Notes under the pieces: generated by a model
The model's input: the letters and a program-made list of their open reading frames with translations, nothing else
What the model was told of the DNA's origin: nothing
Databases searched by the model: none
Translations under genes and position numbers: made by a program
Source of the DNA: Anomaloglossus baeobatrachus
Taxonomy: Eukaryota > Chordata > Amphibia > Anura > Aromobatidae
DNA length: 64,000 nucleotides
NCBI RefSeq assembly: GCF_048569485.1
Contig: NC_134354.1
Location: forward strand, 397,451,680 to 397,515,679
Direction of reading: 5' to 3'
Shown here: positions 1 through 10,724 of the stretch, piece after piece
Position numbering within the stretch: position 1 is the stretch's first letter
Layout: every line of letters starts with the position of its first letter

Positions 1-112
1 TCGTGCTCCATCCCCCATGCTGCGCACCCCCCATCGTGCTCCATCCCCCATGCTGCGCACTCCCCATCGTGCTCCATCCCCCATGCTGCGCACTCCCCAT
101 CGTGCTCCACAG
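1..112. repeat. 33-bp minisatellite, cut by the window edge
   Basis: About 3.3 copies of a 33-bp unit built on CGTGCTCCATCCCCCATGC followed by TGCGCACTCCCCA. The copies differ by single bases. The array continues to the left of the window. It is open in one frame, but the peptide is only the repeat translated. Confidence 0.85.
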
Positions 113-352
113 TCACACATCAGACAGTATACACGCACACATCTGATCGCATACACTCACACCCCACTTCTCCCTGTGCCCTCCGGTGGGCAGTCCCAGC
201 AGCTGTGCTGCACGCCATGCTCCTCTGCCGACACTCACAGATACGATCGCATACACTCACACATCAGAACACACGCACACATCTGATCGCATACACGAAC
301 ACATCTGATCGCATACACGCGCACACACACTGACGATATCGCACATACGCGC
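113..352. repeat. Degenerate ACACATCTGATCGCATACAC tandem repeat
   Basis: Diverged units of about 20-22 bp built on ACACATCTGATCGCATACAC recur, best kept at 245-330, separated by a short unrelated GC-richer stretch. No gene is visible. Confidence 0.6.
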
Positions 353-477
353 TCACACACTCACAACATCCGGAGATACCACATGCTTCCGGCCATGTGA
401 TCCTCCAGCTGCCTATAATGAAGTGTCTTGCAGTGTCTTTAACTCTTTCACCGCTGCATGACACTTCATTATTGACC

Positions 478-612
478 GCAGCGTATGCCGGCTCCCTGCA
501 CATGTGTACCGGGAGCCGGTGTTCGCTGGTAACCATGATACACATCGGGTAACTAAGGGAAGCGCTTCCTATAGTTACACGATGTGTATCATGGTTACCA
601 GCGTACACCGGC
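478..612. repeat. Long imperfect palindrome (MITE-like hairpin)
   Basis: The left arm carries GCCGGCTCC and then CTGGTAACCATGATACACAT. The right arm carries the reverse complement, ATGTGTATCATGGTTACCAG followed by a second GCCGGCTCC-type block. The centre holds TCGGGTAACTAAGG. The same hairpin plan recurs at 48,785, 58,957 and 59,671 inside other MITEs. No coding capacity. Confidence 0.6.
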
Positions 613-652
613 TCCGTCACGATCCCAGCATCGCAAGGTTATGTCTGGGCTG

Positions 653-835
653 GGGGAGTCGGGGCTTCGTTTGAATTCGGGGGAAGGGGCGTGGCCGAGC
701 GGTCGATGCGTGCGGAGGGTTGGGGCGAGCGGCCAATCCATGCGGGGGGCGGGGCCAGGCCGAGGCGAGCAGTCAATCCGTGGGGGGGGCATGGCCAGGC
801 CGAGCCCAGCGGCCAATCCGACAGTTGTCACGCTA
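653..835. repeat. GC-rich tandem repeat with CCAAT and GGGGCGTGGCC blocks
   Basis: Three diverged units of roughly 45-55 bp, each with a GGGG(C)GTGGCC/GGGGCCAGGCC block and a CGGCCAATCC/CAGTCAATCC block. These look like GC and CCAAT boxes, but they sit inside a repeat with no transcript start or exon nearby, so I do not call a promoter. Confidence 0.45.
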
Positions 836-1430
836 ACGACACTATCACGGTGACACTGTCACTGTGACACAATTTTGAAATAAGAGAAAGAATATACCAA
901 TACGGGATCACCACAAGGTTAGGGTACATATGAAAAATTCACTTTATTATACAAAAAACCACAAGAAAACACATGCCCTCAGCAGAGGTATAGTACACAC
1001 GATAGATAATAAAAACACTTAAAAAAGCCTATGGCATGTAAAAAACCTGTCCCATTGGGAAACAATACATACAATAAATGCCAAGTATATCAATACAATT
1101 TTAGATATCAAGACAATCTCTCCTCATGCACCATACAGATGTTAAATTACATTGCTGTTTCACTGTCCAGAAGACAGAGGAACAAGGTACTGTGTTAGCA
1201 CCAAATAAACAAGATTGAGGTCTAAGATCACAGACCATTAATTGGCTACAAGACTCTGTTTAAAGAGAAAAGACATGTAACGCTGAATAGCCAATAGAGT
1301 AGTCCTGCACCAAATCTGATACCAAATATGTATACCCTCAGTCTATACTCACTAACAGCATAATACCAGCAGATAGAAAACACCATGCAAAGTCAGGGTA
1401 ACATGAGGAGAGGGTTTCCCAAGGGATAAC

Positions 1431-1470
1431 CCCACGCGTATCGCCGCCTCCAAGGGTGGCTTCCTCAGGG
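1431..1470 (-). ncRNA. Degenerate hammerhead-like motif in PLE 3' region
   Basis: On the minus strand CTGAGGAAGCC is followed after a GC-rich arm by GCGATACGCGTGG. This keeps the spacing of the PLE hammerhead core (CTGATGA, stem II, GAAACGCGT), but both core boxes are altered. I read it as a decayed or non-cleaving relative. Confidence 0.35.
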
Positions 1471-2835
1471 GAAGAAAGAAAGCTGTTTAAAGCTTCCATG
1501 TGTACCTTATATAAAGGGAGTACATTAGGACTCACCAATACCACAGCTGAGGAATTTCATATGTCTGGAGCGTTCTGATGGCGGCCGCCATCTTGCTTAG
1601 GTCATATGACAGAACAGTACAGCCCCAAGCTCCTACTGCGCATGCGTTAGTCAAAGAATCGAGCAGCGTTTTAATCAGAGTTTTGTAAGATAACACTAAA
1701 CAAATTTGTTGTTTAGCATATGCTTTCACGGCGCTTAGCAATCCATTCATACTGATTAATTACTGTTTGTACAGGCAGACTTGCACAGCGCCGGTTATCT
1801 TGATCGCATAATATAACATGGGGAGAGGGGCAGCTTTATCTCACAATGCGCACGCGCTAAAAATGAAAGCTCTGAACGCTGTCAAATTGCAATTAAGCAC
1901 AGTGTATACAATAGTACATACTCTTATAGATATCATAGAAAATCTTTCTAACAATTGCGCTTTATTCCCCAAGAATATATATTTTATTTCTATTGTTATA
2001 TTGCAAGAACAAGGGGTCACTATAAATTTCACAGCATCGACAGACTTAGACAGAATCCATGTAAAAAGTAGAGCAGACAGAGGAGATGTCTGATGGTACA
2101 GATTGTTTTAACCCCTTGGGGGATAAGAAGCCGAGCAGACAGGAGAAATACATCGCTATATCCCCATATACCCTACAACAACTTCTGTGCACAGACCTCA
2201 GCACTCGTCTATCGGCTAAGTAATCAAGATATTGACCCTTCAGAGGGTACATTCACAAAGCCGAGTAGAGCTGTATTACCGCAACATGGGGGAATGACAT
2301 ATAAGCCCAGTGGGTACACAGAAATGCATCTCAAAGGTGGAAAGACAATTTGCACCATATTGCGCCCCAAAACCATAATAAGTCATAGCAAGTCAGAATC
2401 ATGCCAAACGTATAGGGATAATAGGGCACGCAGTGAGGGTCCAAGTTACAGAAGTTTCTCCACATAGAATGAAGGTCTCTAAACAGGCATATAGCAGATA
2501 CAACACAATTATCACGGCCAGAATGTAGTCATGATCCCATTTAATCATTTAAAAGGGAGTCATTAAAGCCTCCCAAAATATGCTATTTTCGGCAAATACC
2601 ATGTACCAATTGTGTATGAGAATATGCAAATGTGCAAATACAATTCCGGCCATAGAACACAATCCTGGAGAGGTGTTATATGATCGCACTGCCTGCATAG
2701 AGATATCACTCAGTAAGATAGAATGAAAGCGGAATCCAATTTGCAACGAGGACCACACATAGGACAAAAGACATTTGTCAGAGGTGCAGTAAGCAGTGCA
2801 CAACAGTACCCTTGCTGTATAAGCGGGACAGGATT

Positions 2836-2878
2836 AAAAAAAAAAAAAAAAAAAAAAACAAAAAAAAAAAAAAAAACA
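2836..2878. repeat. Poly(A) tract
   Basis: Nearly pure A run broken by two C bases. It may be the tail of an inserted plus-strand retroposon, but I see no recognisable body to its left. Confidence 0.6.
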
Positions 2879-3464
2879 ATGAGATGATCATTAGAGCCAC
2901 GTAGAGTAAATGGTTACAAGCAAATTCCATATACATATTTTGGACTCAACTGTTGAGTATGAAGTGTCCAATGTAATGTCAGGACTGTAGACAAGATACT
3001 CTTCACCCAAGGGAAACGTTTGGACACAGCCAAAGGTCCGACGGATCAACTAGATCCAAGAGCACTAGCAGGAGAGAAGAGTTAACTTAGAAGGTTTAAA
3101 GATTTTTATATATTAAGACATCAGTCCAGGGTTATGATTGATATAATTTCCGGCGTTATCATAGTCCTTAGTCTTTCCTTCTTCTCTCCATTTCTTCCTT
3201 CTTTCCCCCATGTCACACTTAGGTTATAGTCCCCAAGATCACGTAGTGGCGGGGCATGGCATTCTCCTGGAACCAATTGGCAGTGTGGGGAGGGTGCAAA
3301 GGAGATCTCATAGATGGGGTTCAGTGTCTTCCTCATTCCCCGTTTATGCATCCTTCCTTTCTCATCATTCGCTTGAATATCTCATCCCAGCGAGCACACG
3401 AAACTAATAGGGAGAAGAAACGGACAAAATGAGGAGATAGCACAATGTTATAGAACCCACAATT

Positions 3465-4649
3465 TCAAGTAGTATTGTAAAATCCAGTGTACAGTAACTC
3501 TTCGTTTAGGCCATGCGGGACTAAACTATTAAGGGTGTATATCCATCGGGACTCCTTCCGTAGGAGTTCCTTAATACAGTTCCCACCTCTGATGTTCTGT
3601 TTCACGGAATCAACAACCAATACTTTGATTGTGTTAAATCGCCCTCCATGATGAGTAAGAAAGTGGGCAGCCACTGAGGTGAGTACCTTACCCTTCTTTA
3701 GGTCTGCACTGGCTGTGTTGATACTTGAAAAGTGCTGTTGTACTCTCCTTCTTATCTCCTGTGTGGTTTCGCCCACATACAATTTAGGGCAACTGCAAAT
3801 GAGGACGTAAACTGCATTCCTGGTCCGGCAGTTGTAATATGCCCCAGAAGTGATTTGCCTAGGAGGAAATGGTAAGGAAATATGGTCACCAGCAACCATG
3901 TGAGGACACACCGTGCATGCTCCACAGGGAAATGTTCCTCTCAATTTAACACCAGTACCCAGGCTCAATTTCGGTCTGGAAAAATGGCTGGTAGAGAGGA
4001 TACCCCGTAGATTCTGGGCCCTCCTTGCTACAAGTCTGGGTTTTTCACCCAAAAAAGGAATCAGCTTCTTATCGCTTCGCAAGATATCCCAGTTGTTATG
4101 GAGCAGACCATAGAGATCCTGCCACTGATTATTAAAGGGTGTGATAATACTCACTGTTGTCTGTTTTTTCCGCATTCTTGGTTGGAGTAGAGTTCGTCGT
4201 TCCATGGTCCTGCAGGTTTGTAAGGCTCCGGAGACCACTCCCTTTGGATATCCCCTTTTGCAGAATCTGTTGGTCAGATCAAGGGCATGTGACTCAAAAT
4301 CGGTGTTATCACTACAGTTCCTTTTCACCCGCATGAATTGTCCCTTAGGGATACCATTTTTGACATGCATTGGGTGAAAACTGCTGTAGTGTAGCAAGCT
4401 ATTGGTCGCCGTGGGCTTGCGATATAGAGTCGTATGAATGTCCCCTTCTACCTTATTGATCTGTAGATCGAGAAACTCAACAGATTCAGAAGAAATGTTG
4501 GATGTCAGTCTAATATTCAGAATATTATCATTCAAGATGGCAATGAAGGATTTGCATTGATCCAGGGTTCCCGACCAGAAAAACAAAATGTCGTCAATAT
4601 ATCTGACACAATTTTGGAGCAAGACAGACAGACAGACAGAATAAGGCAA
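3465..4649 (-). pseudogene. PLE reverse transcriptase (C-terminal part) plus GIY-YIG endonuclease
   Basis: Open for 394 residues. RT motif C is seen as RYIDD at residues 16-20, so the fingers and most of the palm are missing. A thumb-like region follows. Residues 241-249 hold a CGACTVC-type cysteine cluster of the kind found between RT and endonuclease in Neptune-type PLEs. The GIY-YIG nuclease starts at about residue 280 (AVYVLICSCPKLYVG). The arginine of its second helix lies in QEIRRRVQ and the likely catalytic glutamate in KELLRKESRWI (residues 360-370). In the family this nuclease nicks the target for primed reverse transcription. The first methionine is an accident of the GACA repeat at the truncation point and is not a real start. 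Without the RT N-terminus this copy cannot work alone. Confidence 0.85.
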
Positions 4650-4879
4650 TTATATATATAGATGAGAATGAGTTAAGTAAGATTATATATGGTCTTCTGA
4701 AGCTTGTGTGCTAGGCCTGATTTTTTTTTTTGTCCAAGTCTAGCTATGGTCAATAAAGTTTTTTAAGACCATCATGTGTACTGATGATTTTCGTCAACCA
4801 GGGGGGGCTCACTCAGTTTTGCCTAAAACACTGTCATGAAAAAAGAAAGATATCTGAACATCCTTCTATAGCAACTTCT

Positions 4880-5338
4880 CCCATTAATTCAGGAGCAATT
4901 TAGTGATGAACGATGCTTTTTCCAGCATTATGGAGCACCATGTCACAAAGCAAAAGTGATAGCTAAGTGACATGATGAACAAAACTTTGAAATTTTGGGT
5001 CCATGGTCATGAAACTCCCCAGATCTCAATTCCATCAGAAACTGTGGTCGGTCCTAAAAAGCAGGTGGACAAAGAGAAATAAAGAAATTGTGCTGAACTT
5101 CAAGCATTGACTAGGCAAGAAAAGAGTTGTCATCAGTCAGGATTTGGCCCAGAAGCTGATTTCCAGTATGTCAGTGCGAATTTAAGAAGCCTTGAAACAT
5201 AGGGGTCAGTACTGTAAATACTGCATCTTTGCATAAACCTGATATAATTGTCAGTATGAGTATAAAAACTTGTGAAATGCTTATAATTGTCCTTCATTAA
5301 CCATGGAAATATTGGAATCAAAACTTTTGGCCCTACTG
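4880..5338 (+). pseudogene. Tc1-like transposase relic with right terminus
   Basis: Six-frame reading gives scattered transposase pieces: a tract reading FQHYGAPCHKAKVIAK (second catalytic region), then NSPDLN near 5,020 (the SPDLNPIE box, here damaged). The right end reads AAACTTTTGGCCCTACTG and stops before a TA at 5,339-5,340, as Tc1 elements do. Several frameshifts and stops; no open frame of note. The left end is lost towards the PLE. Confidence 0.6.
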
Positions 5339-5340
5339 TA

Positions 5341-6305
5341 TTTGGTATTTGCAGCTGTTTTGAGCTGAGAGAACCAGAACAAATGGTAGCACAGCTGACT
5401 TTCTCACATTCACACCAAAGGGAAGCAGCGCCTTCATCTGACAGATGTCTTACTAATTATATCGTTGCCGCGAACCCCTCTCAGTAGGAAAAACCTTGCT
5501 GACAAACACATTTTATAACATGGGGAGTATTTGACATGATAAATGGATATTTTCACTTAAAGAACTGATACCTTAGTTTATTTCTTGTTACACAGTATAT
5601 GGAGGAAAACTGGTTTCATAGTTTGATTTCCTTTTTTTCACAATAATTATCAATATATTTCAGGGCCCTGTCTAAAAGTTGTCACATCAGTCACAAGTGA
5701 GGAGGACAATCTAATCTTCCTGTGTCAAATATTCTCAGACTGGAGACTAATTCATAAGGAAGACGTACTAAGCAGTGTTTTAATGTGACAAAGAGATCAT
5801 GATGCAGAAAAGTGTGACTTGACACTTATCTTTACAAAGTCCATGGCTTTTTTTTTATAGTAAAACCACATTAGGGCTCCTTCAGACCTCAGTGAAGAAC
5901 AGTCTGCACACGGACCACAATGCACTGTCTGAACTTGGGTCTACTGGCACAAGGAAGCTCAACAGCCTTACAAGCCTAAATAAGGCTGCTGAGTTTGGGT
6001 CAAGAGACCCGCGGCCATTTCGTGCAGTAGTCTGTACAGGATGGATGTCTGAAAAAGCCAATAGACTAATGCCACCTAAACTCCCTGATAGTGAAGGGGT
6101 TGGACATCAGTCTAAGGATTCGCTCACATTAGCGTATAAAAATTTGGCCTGATATTCATCCAAAAAAGTAGGAAGCGTGTCAAGCATATGTCATTCCCTA
6201 TGTCATGTTAGTGCTACGCGAGTGTGCGTTATCTGACCAGCGCTATTAAATGACATTAATCAGTGTGCTGTCTGTGATATCCAATTTTAGCACTGACACC
6301 ACACG
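5341..6305. other. No feature recognised
   Basis: About 960 bases of AT-rich sequence without convincing ORFs, inverted repeats or RNA genes. The 86-residue frame at 5,892-6,152 has no recognisable motif. Confidence 0.5.
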
Positions 6306-6410
6306 CATACCTCCCAATTGTCCTGGATTCTGCGGGACTGCCACGATTTTAGAGGTGTGTCCCGCAGCCCCGAGGCTCACAGCTGATGTCCGACTCCTCC
6401 CCTCAGTGCA

Positions 6411-6533
6411 GTGAATAAATTAAATTAAATTATCATCGGTTCTGTATTTTTGGGGAGGCCGGGACTCAAAGCCATAGAACTGTGAGTTCATTAGTTCAAA
6501 GGCAGCAGCTTTACCACTGAGCTACTGCCTGTA
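6411..6533 (-). mobile_element. tRNA-derived SINE
   Basis: Read on the minus strand the head is CAGGCAGTAGCTCAGTGGTA, with an RNA polymerase III A box (TAGCTCAGTGGTAAAGC). A B box-like GCTTTGAGTCC follows about 45 bases later. The tail is a run of ATTTA units near 6,411-6,430. The anticodon region no longer folds as a tRNA, so this is a SINE and not a tRNA gene. Confidence 0.65.
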
Positions 6534-6611
6534 TTGAAACCCATAGGAAGATTTTGATATCTTGACCTCTATACTGCAGGTGAGACACCAGAAGCAGATT
6601 ATTCAGCTGCA

Positions 6612-8180
6612 AAGATGGATGGAGGGATGGATGAATGGAGGGATGAAAGGAGGGATACAGGGATGGATGGATGGATCATAGAGGGATGAATGGAGGGATA
6701 GAGGGAGGGATGGATGGATGATAGAGGGATGAATGGAGGGATAGAGGGAGGGATGGATGGATGATAGAGGGATGAATGGAGGGATGAATGGAGGGATAGA
6801 GGGAGGGATGGATGGATGATAGAGGGATGAATGGAGGGATAGAGGGAGGGATGGATGGATGATAGAGGGATGAATGGAGGGATAGAGGGAGGGATGGATG
6901 GATGATAGAGGGATGAATGGAGGGATGAATGGAGGGATGAATGGAGGGAGGGATGGATGGATGATAGAGGGATGAATGGAGGGATAGAGGGAGGGATGGA
7001 TGGATGATAGAGGGATGAATGGAGGGATGAATGGAGGGATAGAGGGAGGGATGGATGGATGATAGAGGGATGAATGGAGGGATAGAGGGAGGGATGGATG
7101 GATGATAGAGGGATGAATGGAGGGATAGAGGAAGGGATGGATGGATGGATGATAGAGGGATGAATGGAGGGATAGAGGGATGGATGGATGATAGAGGGAT
7201 GAATGGAGGGATAGAGGAAGGGATGGATGGATGATAGAGGGATGAATGGAGGGATGAATCGAGGGATGAATGGAGGGATAGAGGGAGGGAGGGAGGGATG
7301 GATGATAGAGGGATGAATGGAGGGATAGAGGGAGGGATGGATGGATGATAGAGGGATGAATGGAGGGATGAATGGAGGGATGAATGGAGGGATAGAGAGA
7401 GGGAGGGATGGATGATAGAGGGATGAATGGAGGGATGGATAGAGGGATGGATGGATAATAGAGGGATGAATTGAGGGATGAATGGAGGGATAGAGGGAGG
7501 TATGGATGGATGATAGAAGGATGAATGGAGGGATGGATAGAGGGATGGATGGATGGATGATAGAGGGATGAATGAAGGGATAGAGGGAGGGATGGATGAT
7601 AGAGGGATGAATGGAGGGATAGAGGGAGGGATGGATGGATGATAGAGGGATGAATGGAGTGATGAATGGAGGGATGAATGGAGGGATGAATGGAGGGATA
7701 GAGGGAGGTATGGATGGATGATAGAGGGATGAATGGAGGGATGAATGAAGGGATAGAGGGAGGGATGGATGGATGATAGAGGGATGAATGGAGCGATGAA
7801 TGGAGGGATGAATGGAGGGATAGAGGGAGGGAGGGATGGATGGATGATAGAGGGATGAATGGAGGGATGAATGAAGGGATAGAGGGAGGGATGGATGGAT
7901 GATAGAGGGATAAATGGAGGGATGAATGGAGGAATGAATGGAGGGATAGAGGGAGGGATGGATGATAGAGGGATGAATGGAGGGATGAATGGAGGGATGA
8001 ATGGAGGGATAGAGGGAGGGATGGATGGATGATAGAGGGATGAATGGAGGGATAGAGGGAGGGATAGAGGGATGAATGGAGGGATGAATGGAGGGATGAA
8101 TGGAGGGATGAATGGAGGGAGGGATGGATGGATGATAGTGGGATGGATGGATGATAGAGGGATGGATGATAGAGGGATAT
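6612..8180. repeat. GATGGATG/GAGGGATGAATG minisatellite
   Basis: About 1.6 kb of tandem units made from GGATGGATGATAGAGGGAT, GAATGGAGGGAT and AGAGGGAGG. Higher-order units of about 36-65 bp vary by adding or losing 12-bp GAATGGAGGGAT blocks. Because the units contain almost no stop codons on the minus strand, two overlapping frames of over 540 codons stay open. They encode only Ser/His/Pro/Leu repeats and are not genes. Confidence 0.95.
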
Positions 8181-8725
8181 ATAGATACACGACAGATAAT
8201 AGATAGAGAGAGATAGAATCATAGATAGAATCATAGATAGATAGAATCATAGATAGAGAGATAGAATCATAGATAGATAGATAGATAGAATCATAGATAG
8301 ATAGAATCATAGATAGAATCATAGATAGATAGAATCATAGATAGATAGATAGAATCATAGATAGAATCATAGATAGATAGATAGATAGATAGATAGAATC
8401 ATAGATAGAGAGATAGATAGAATCATAGATAGATAGAATCATAGATAGATAAATAGATAGATAGAATCATAGATAGATAGAGGGATAGAGATAGATAGAT
8501 AGATAGATAGATATAGATAGATAGAGGGATAGATATAATCATAGATAGATAGATAGAATCAATCTATCTATGATTCTATCTATCTATCTATGATTCTATT
8601 TATCTATCTATGATTCTTAGATAGAGGGATAGAGATAGATAGATAGATAGAGGGATAGATATAGATAGATAGAGGGATAGATATAGATAGACGGAGGGAT
8701 AGATATAGATAGATAAATACTGTAT
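8181..8725. repeat. GATA-rich tetranucleotide array with an inverted block
   Basis: ATAGATAG runs interspersed with AATC units (AGATAGAATCATAGATAG). At about 8,560-8,617 the strand sense flips to TATCTATC/TGATTCTATC, then returns to GATA with GAGGGATAGATA units. It grades from the minisatellite to its left. Confidence 0.9.
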
Positions 8726-8806
8726 CTCAATGTAGGTGAAGGAAAGAGTCAGATTCATTTGTTCCCATAAAACTACTATAAAGAAATGAGGAAAAAAATA
8801 CAAACA

Positions 8807-8890
8807 TTTTTTTTTTTTTTATCTTCGCCACCTTGGATTCAAACCAGCAACGTTCAAAACTTGTGTCCAGCAACCTCCTGGCTTTCCTGA
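8807..8890 (-). mobile_element. 3' part of a tRNA-type SINE, split by an LTR element
   Basis: On the minus strand: a body ending with a B box GGTTTGAATCC (plus-strand GGATTCAAACC at 8,834-8,844) and a poly(A) tail (T run at 8,808-8,820). The missing 5' part with an A box lies on the far side of the LTR element at 13,789-13,818. The LTR retroelement therefore landed in this SINE. Confidence 0.55.
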
Positions 8891-10036
8891 TGTGAAGCCC
8901 CGCATGTGCAGTGTCGGTGCATTACCTTCAGGGACTCCACTCGGCTAGATCCTGTCACTGGTAGGAAAATCTTCTGTTTTGATTGTCGTGACGCCACTCT
9001 CAGAATTGCGGTCAGTGGGGACCGCCACTGCAGGTTAAGGGATGCCTGGGGCTGATGGTGGGTGCAGTCAGTTGTAATAGCCTCCTGAGAGTGAGGCAAG
9101 CCCCAGGGCCCTGTGTAGGTGTGTAGAACCACAAGGCGCAGAATAACTCCACACAAGCAGGATGTCTTTCAGGGGTTTTACTCACAGAAGGTGGCAGAGT
9201 GAGTAACCCGGGCGTAGCTGGGATGAACCAGGCTGGAACCAGGTATCCTTCGGGCTGACTGATGAGGGTGACTACCGACTCGCCTTCCTTAGCCCTTGGT
9301 GGTTTGGGGTAACCCCGACTTTTAGTCCCTATGGGGGTCACCCAGGGAAGTAACTGCTCCCCTCGTTTGGTTGCCGTTTGCTTGTCGCCTGGACCAGATC
9401 ACTCCAGCTGCTTGCCTCCTGTGAACTATGGGCCCTAACTGTGGCTACGTGGCTGCGGCTTTTGGGTGTTGTGGTGTGGGCTTTGAGGGCCCCACACCGG
9501 CAGGTTTAGCGAGGAAAGGTAGATCTATCCCCGCTCCGGGATCTGCCGCCCGTTTGGGCCTGGTACTCCCTAGCAGTCTCCTTACTTCCCACTCCGTGCT
9601 CTCTCTTTAGCTGAAGATGGATTTCGGGTAGCACTCCTAGGTGACCGTTCTCCCCCGTCGGTAGCCACTGCGCGGGCGCTGTTAGACTGCAACAGCCCCA
9701 GGGGTCTGCTCTCCTCGGAGCTCCCTGGACTCTGCACTAAACCGGCTCACTGCTCCTCCTCTCCTGTTCTTGCCTACGCCACCTAGCAACCAGGCTCTCC
9801 ACCACACCCCTTGAGTGGAGATGGAGGCTTTTTACCCCCTCCACTATTCCAGTGGAGGTGAAGGCTTTGCCCCCTCCTGGGATCCCCAGGGGTCCTCCCA
9901 AAGGTACATGTGTGAGACCTGATCACTATGCGCCTGTGTAGTCACACCTCGGTCAGCCTTCTGGATTACCTGTATTGTACTGTCCCCAGCATGGGTGCAG
10001 TACTCAGTGGTGCCTGACCAGGTCAGGGGCGCCACA
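8891..10036 (-). repeat. 3' LTR of the cold-shock-domain element
   Basis: 1,146 bp partner of 12,640-13,788. The clearest difference is near the 3' edge (GCATGTGCAG here against ACAAGCATTGCAG in the other LTR). Such high similarity implies recent insertion. Confidence 0.85.
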
Positions 10037-10052
10037 TTCCCCCTTAGTTATC
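10037..10052 (-). promoter_or_regulatory. Polypurine tract of the cold-shock-domain element
   Basis: On the minus strand AACTAAGGGGGAA directly precedes the 3' LTR, the place where second-strand priming occurs in LTR elements. Confidence 0.55.
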
Positions 10053-10724
10053 ACCAGCACGTCCTCGGGCTGCAAGACAACATTTTGAAATGCATAAAAC
10101 AGTAAAACATGGTAAAACATTTTAAAACCACCAGGTACCATACATCACCACCCTCCACCCACAAGTCCGTTAACCCACCCAAACCCTTTCAGGAGGCAGG
10201 TCACCGGTTTCTTTTGGTAACCAGGTCTGGGCCATCCACTTCCCCAGACCTTTCCTCCAATCTGCCTCTCCCGTTGGCCGCGCCTTCAGCCACTTCTGGC
10301 AGGATGTAGAGGCGGCTTTCAGGGTCTGGTGGTTTCAGGGTATACCTGGCCTGGTGGATCCGCGCCTTCAGCCTCTTCTGGCAGGATGTAGAGGCGGCCT
10401 CCACAGTTGGTGCTGACCAGGTACCCTCTTTGTGGTGGAGAGCCAGGCCCCATAAACAGGCATGCTCTCTGGTTGCAGGTAAGCCAAGGCCCCATAATGG
10501 ACGTGCTCCCTGGTTGCAGACGAGCCAAGCCCCTAAACAGGCTGGCTCTGGTGGTGGTACCCTCTGGTGTAACTATTTACACTGCGAGAGTTTGTGGCTA
10601 TAGCCAGTTCATAGCCTTAAGGTTCATTTCTCACATTAGTTTATGTGGGCACATCTCTTAAACAGTAACGTTGCAAAACTTCAAACTGGTCAAACAGTAA
10701 CTTCTCTTCTTACTTTACTTTCCT
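10053..10724 (-). other. 3' non-coding region of the cold-shock-domain element
   Basis: About 670 bases between the stop codon and the purine tract, with duplicated GGCAGGATGTAGAGGCGG blocks (about 10,298 and 10,380) and repeated TCTGGTTGCAG/CCTGGTTGCAG segments. No frame of note. Confidence 0.6.

Larger units (their letters stand above)
870..4655 (-). mobile_element. Penelope-like element (Neptune-type), 5'-truncated
   Basis: Minus-strand retroelement. The coding part (4,649-3,465) ends in a GIY-YIG endonuclease, the hallmark of Penelope-like elements. It is followed by about 2.5 kb of non-coding sequence that ends in an AATAAAG-bearing tail near 940-950. A degenerate hammerhead-like block lies at 1,431-1,470, where PLEs carry such motifs in their pLTR. 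The 5' end is lost: the frame begins in a short GACA repeat just before the YIDD motif, as expected of a truncated copy. The 3' limit is approximate. The 900-3,464 stretch may also contain other small repeats; no further gene is visible there. Confidence 0.7.

Noticed and set aside
264-620. 118-codon minus-strand ORF
   Set aside because: Made of tandem repeats and a palindrome, with no motif.
653-835. CpG-island promoter with GC and CCAAT boxes
   Set aside because: The boxes are units of a tandem repeat, and no transcript start, exon or gene is adjacent.
6411-6533. tRNA gene
   Set aside because: A and B boxes are present, but acceptor and anticodon stems do not pair and there is an ATTTA tail. 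It is a SINE.
6603-8322. Two overlapping minus-strand ORFs of 543 and 548 codons
   Set aside because: Both are translations of the GGATGGATG/GAATGGAGGGAT minisatellite in different frames. They encode only Ser/His/Pro/Leu/Ile repeats and no domain.
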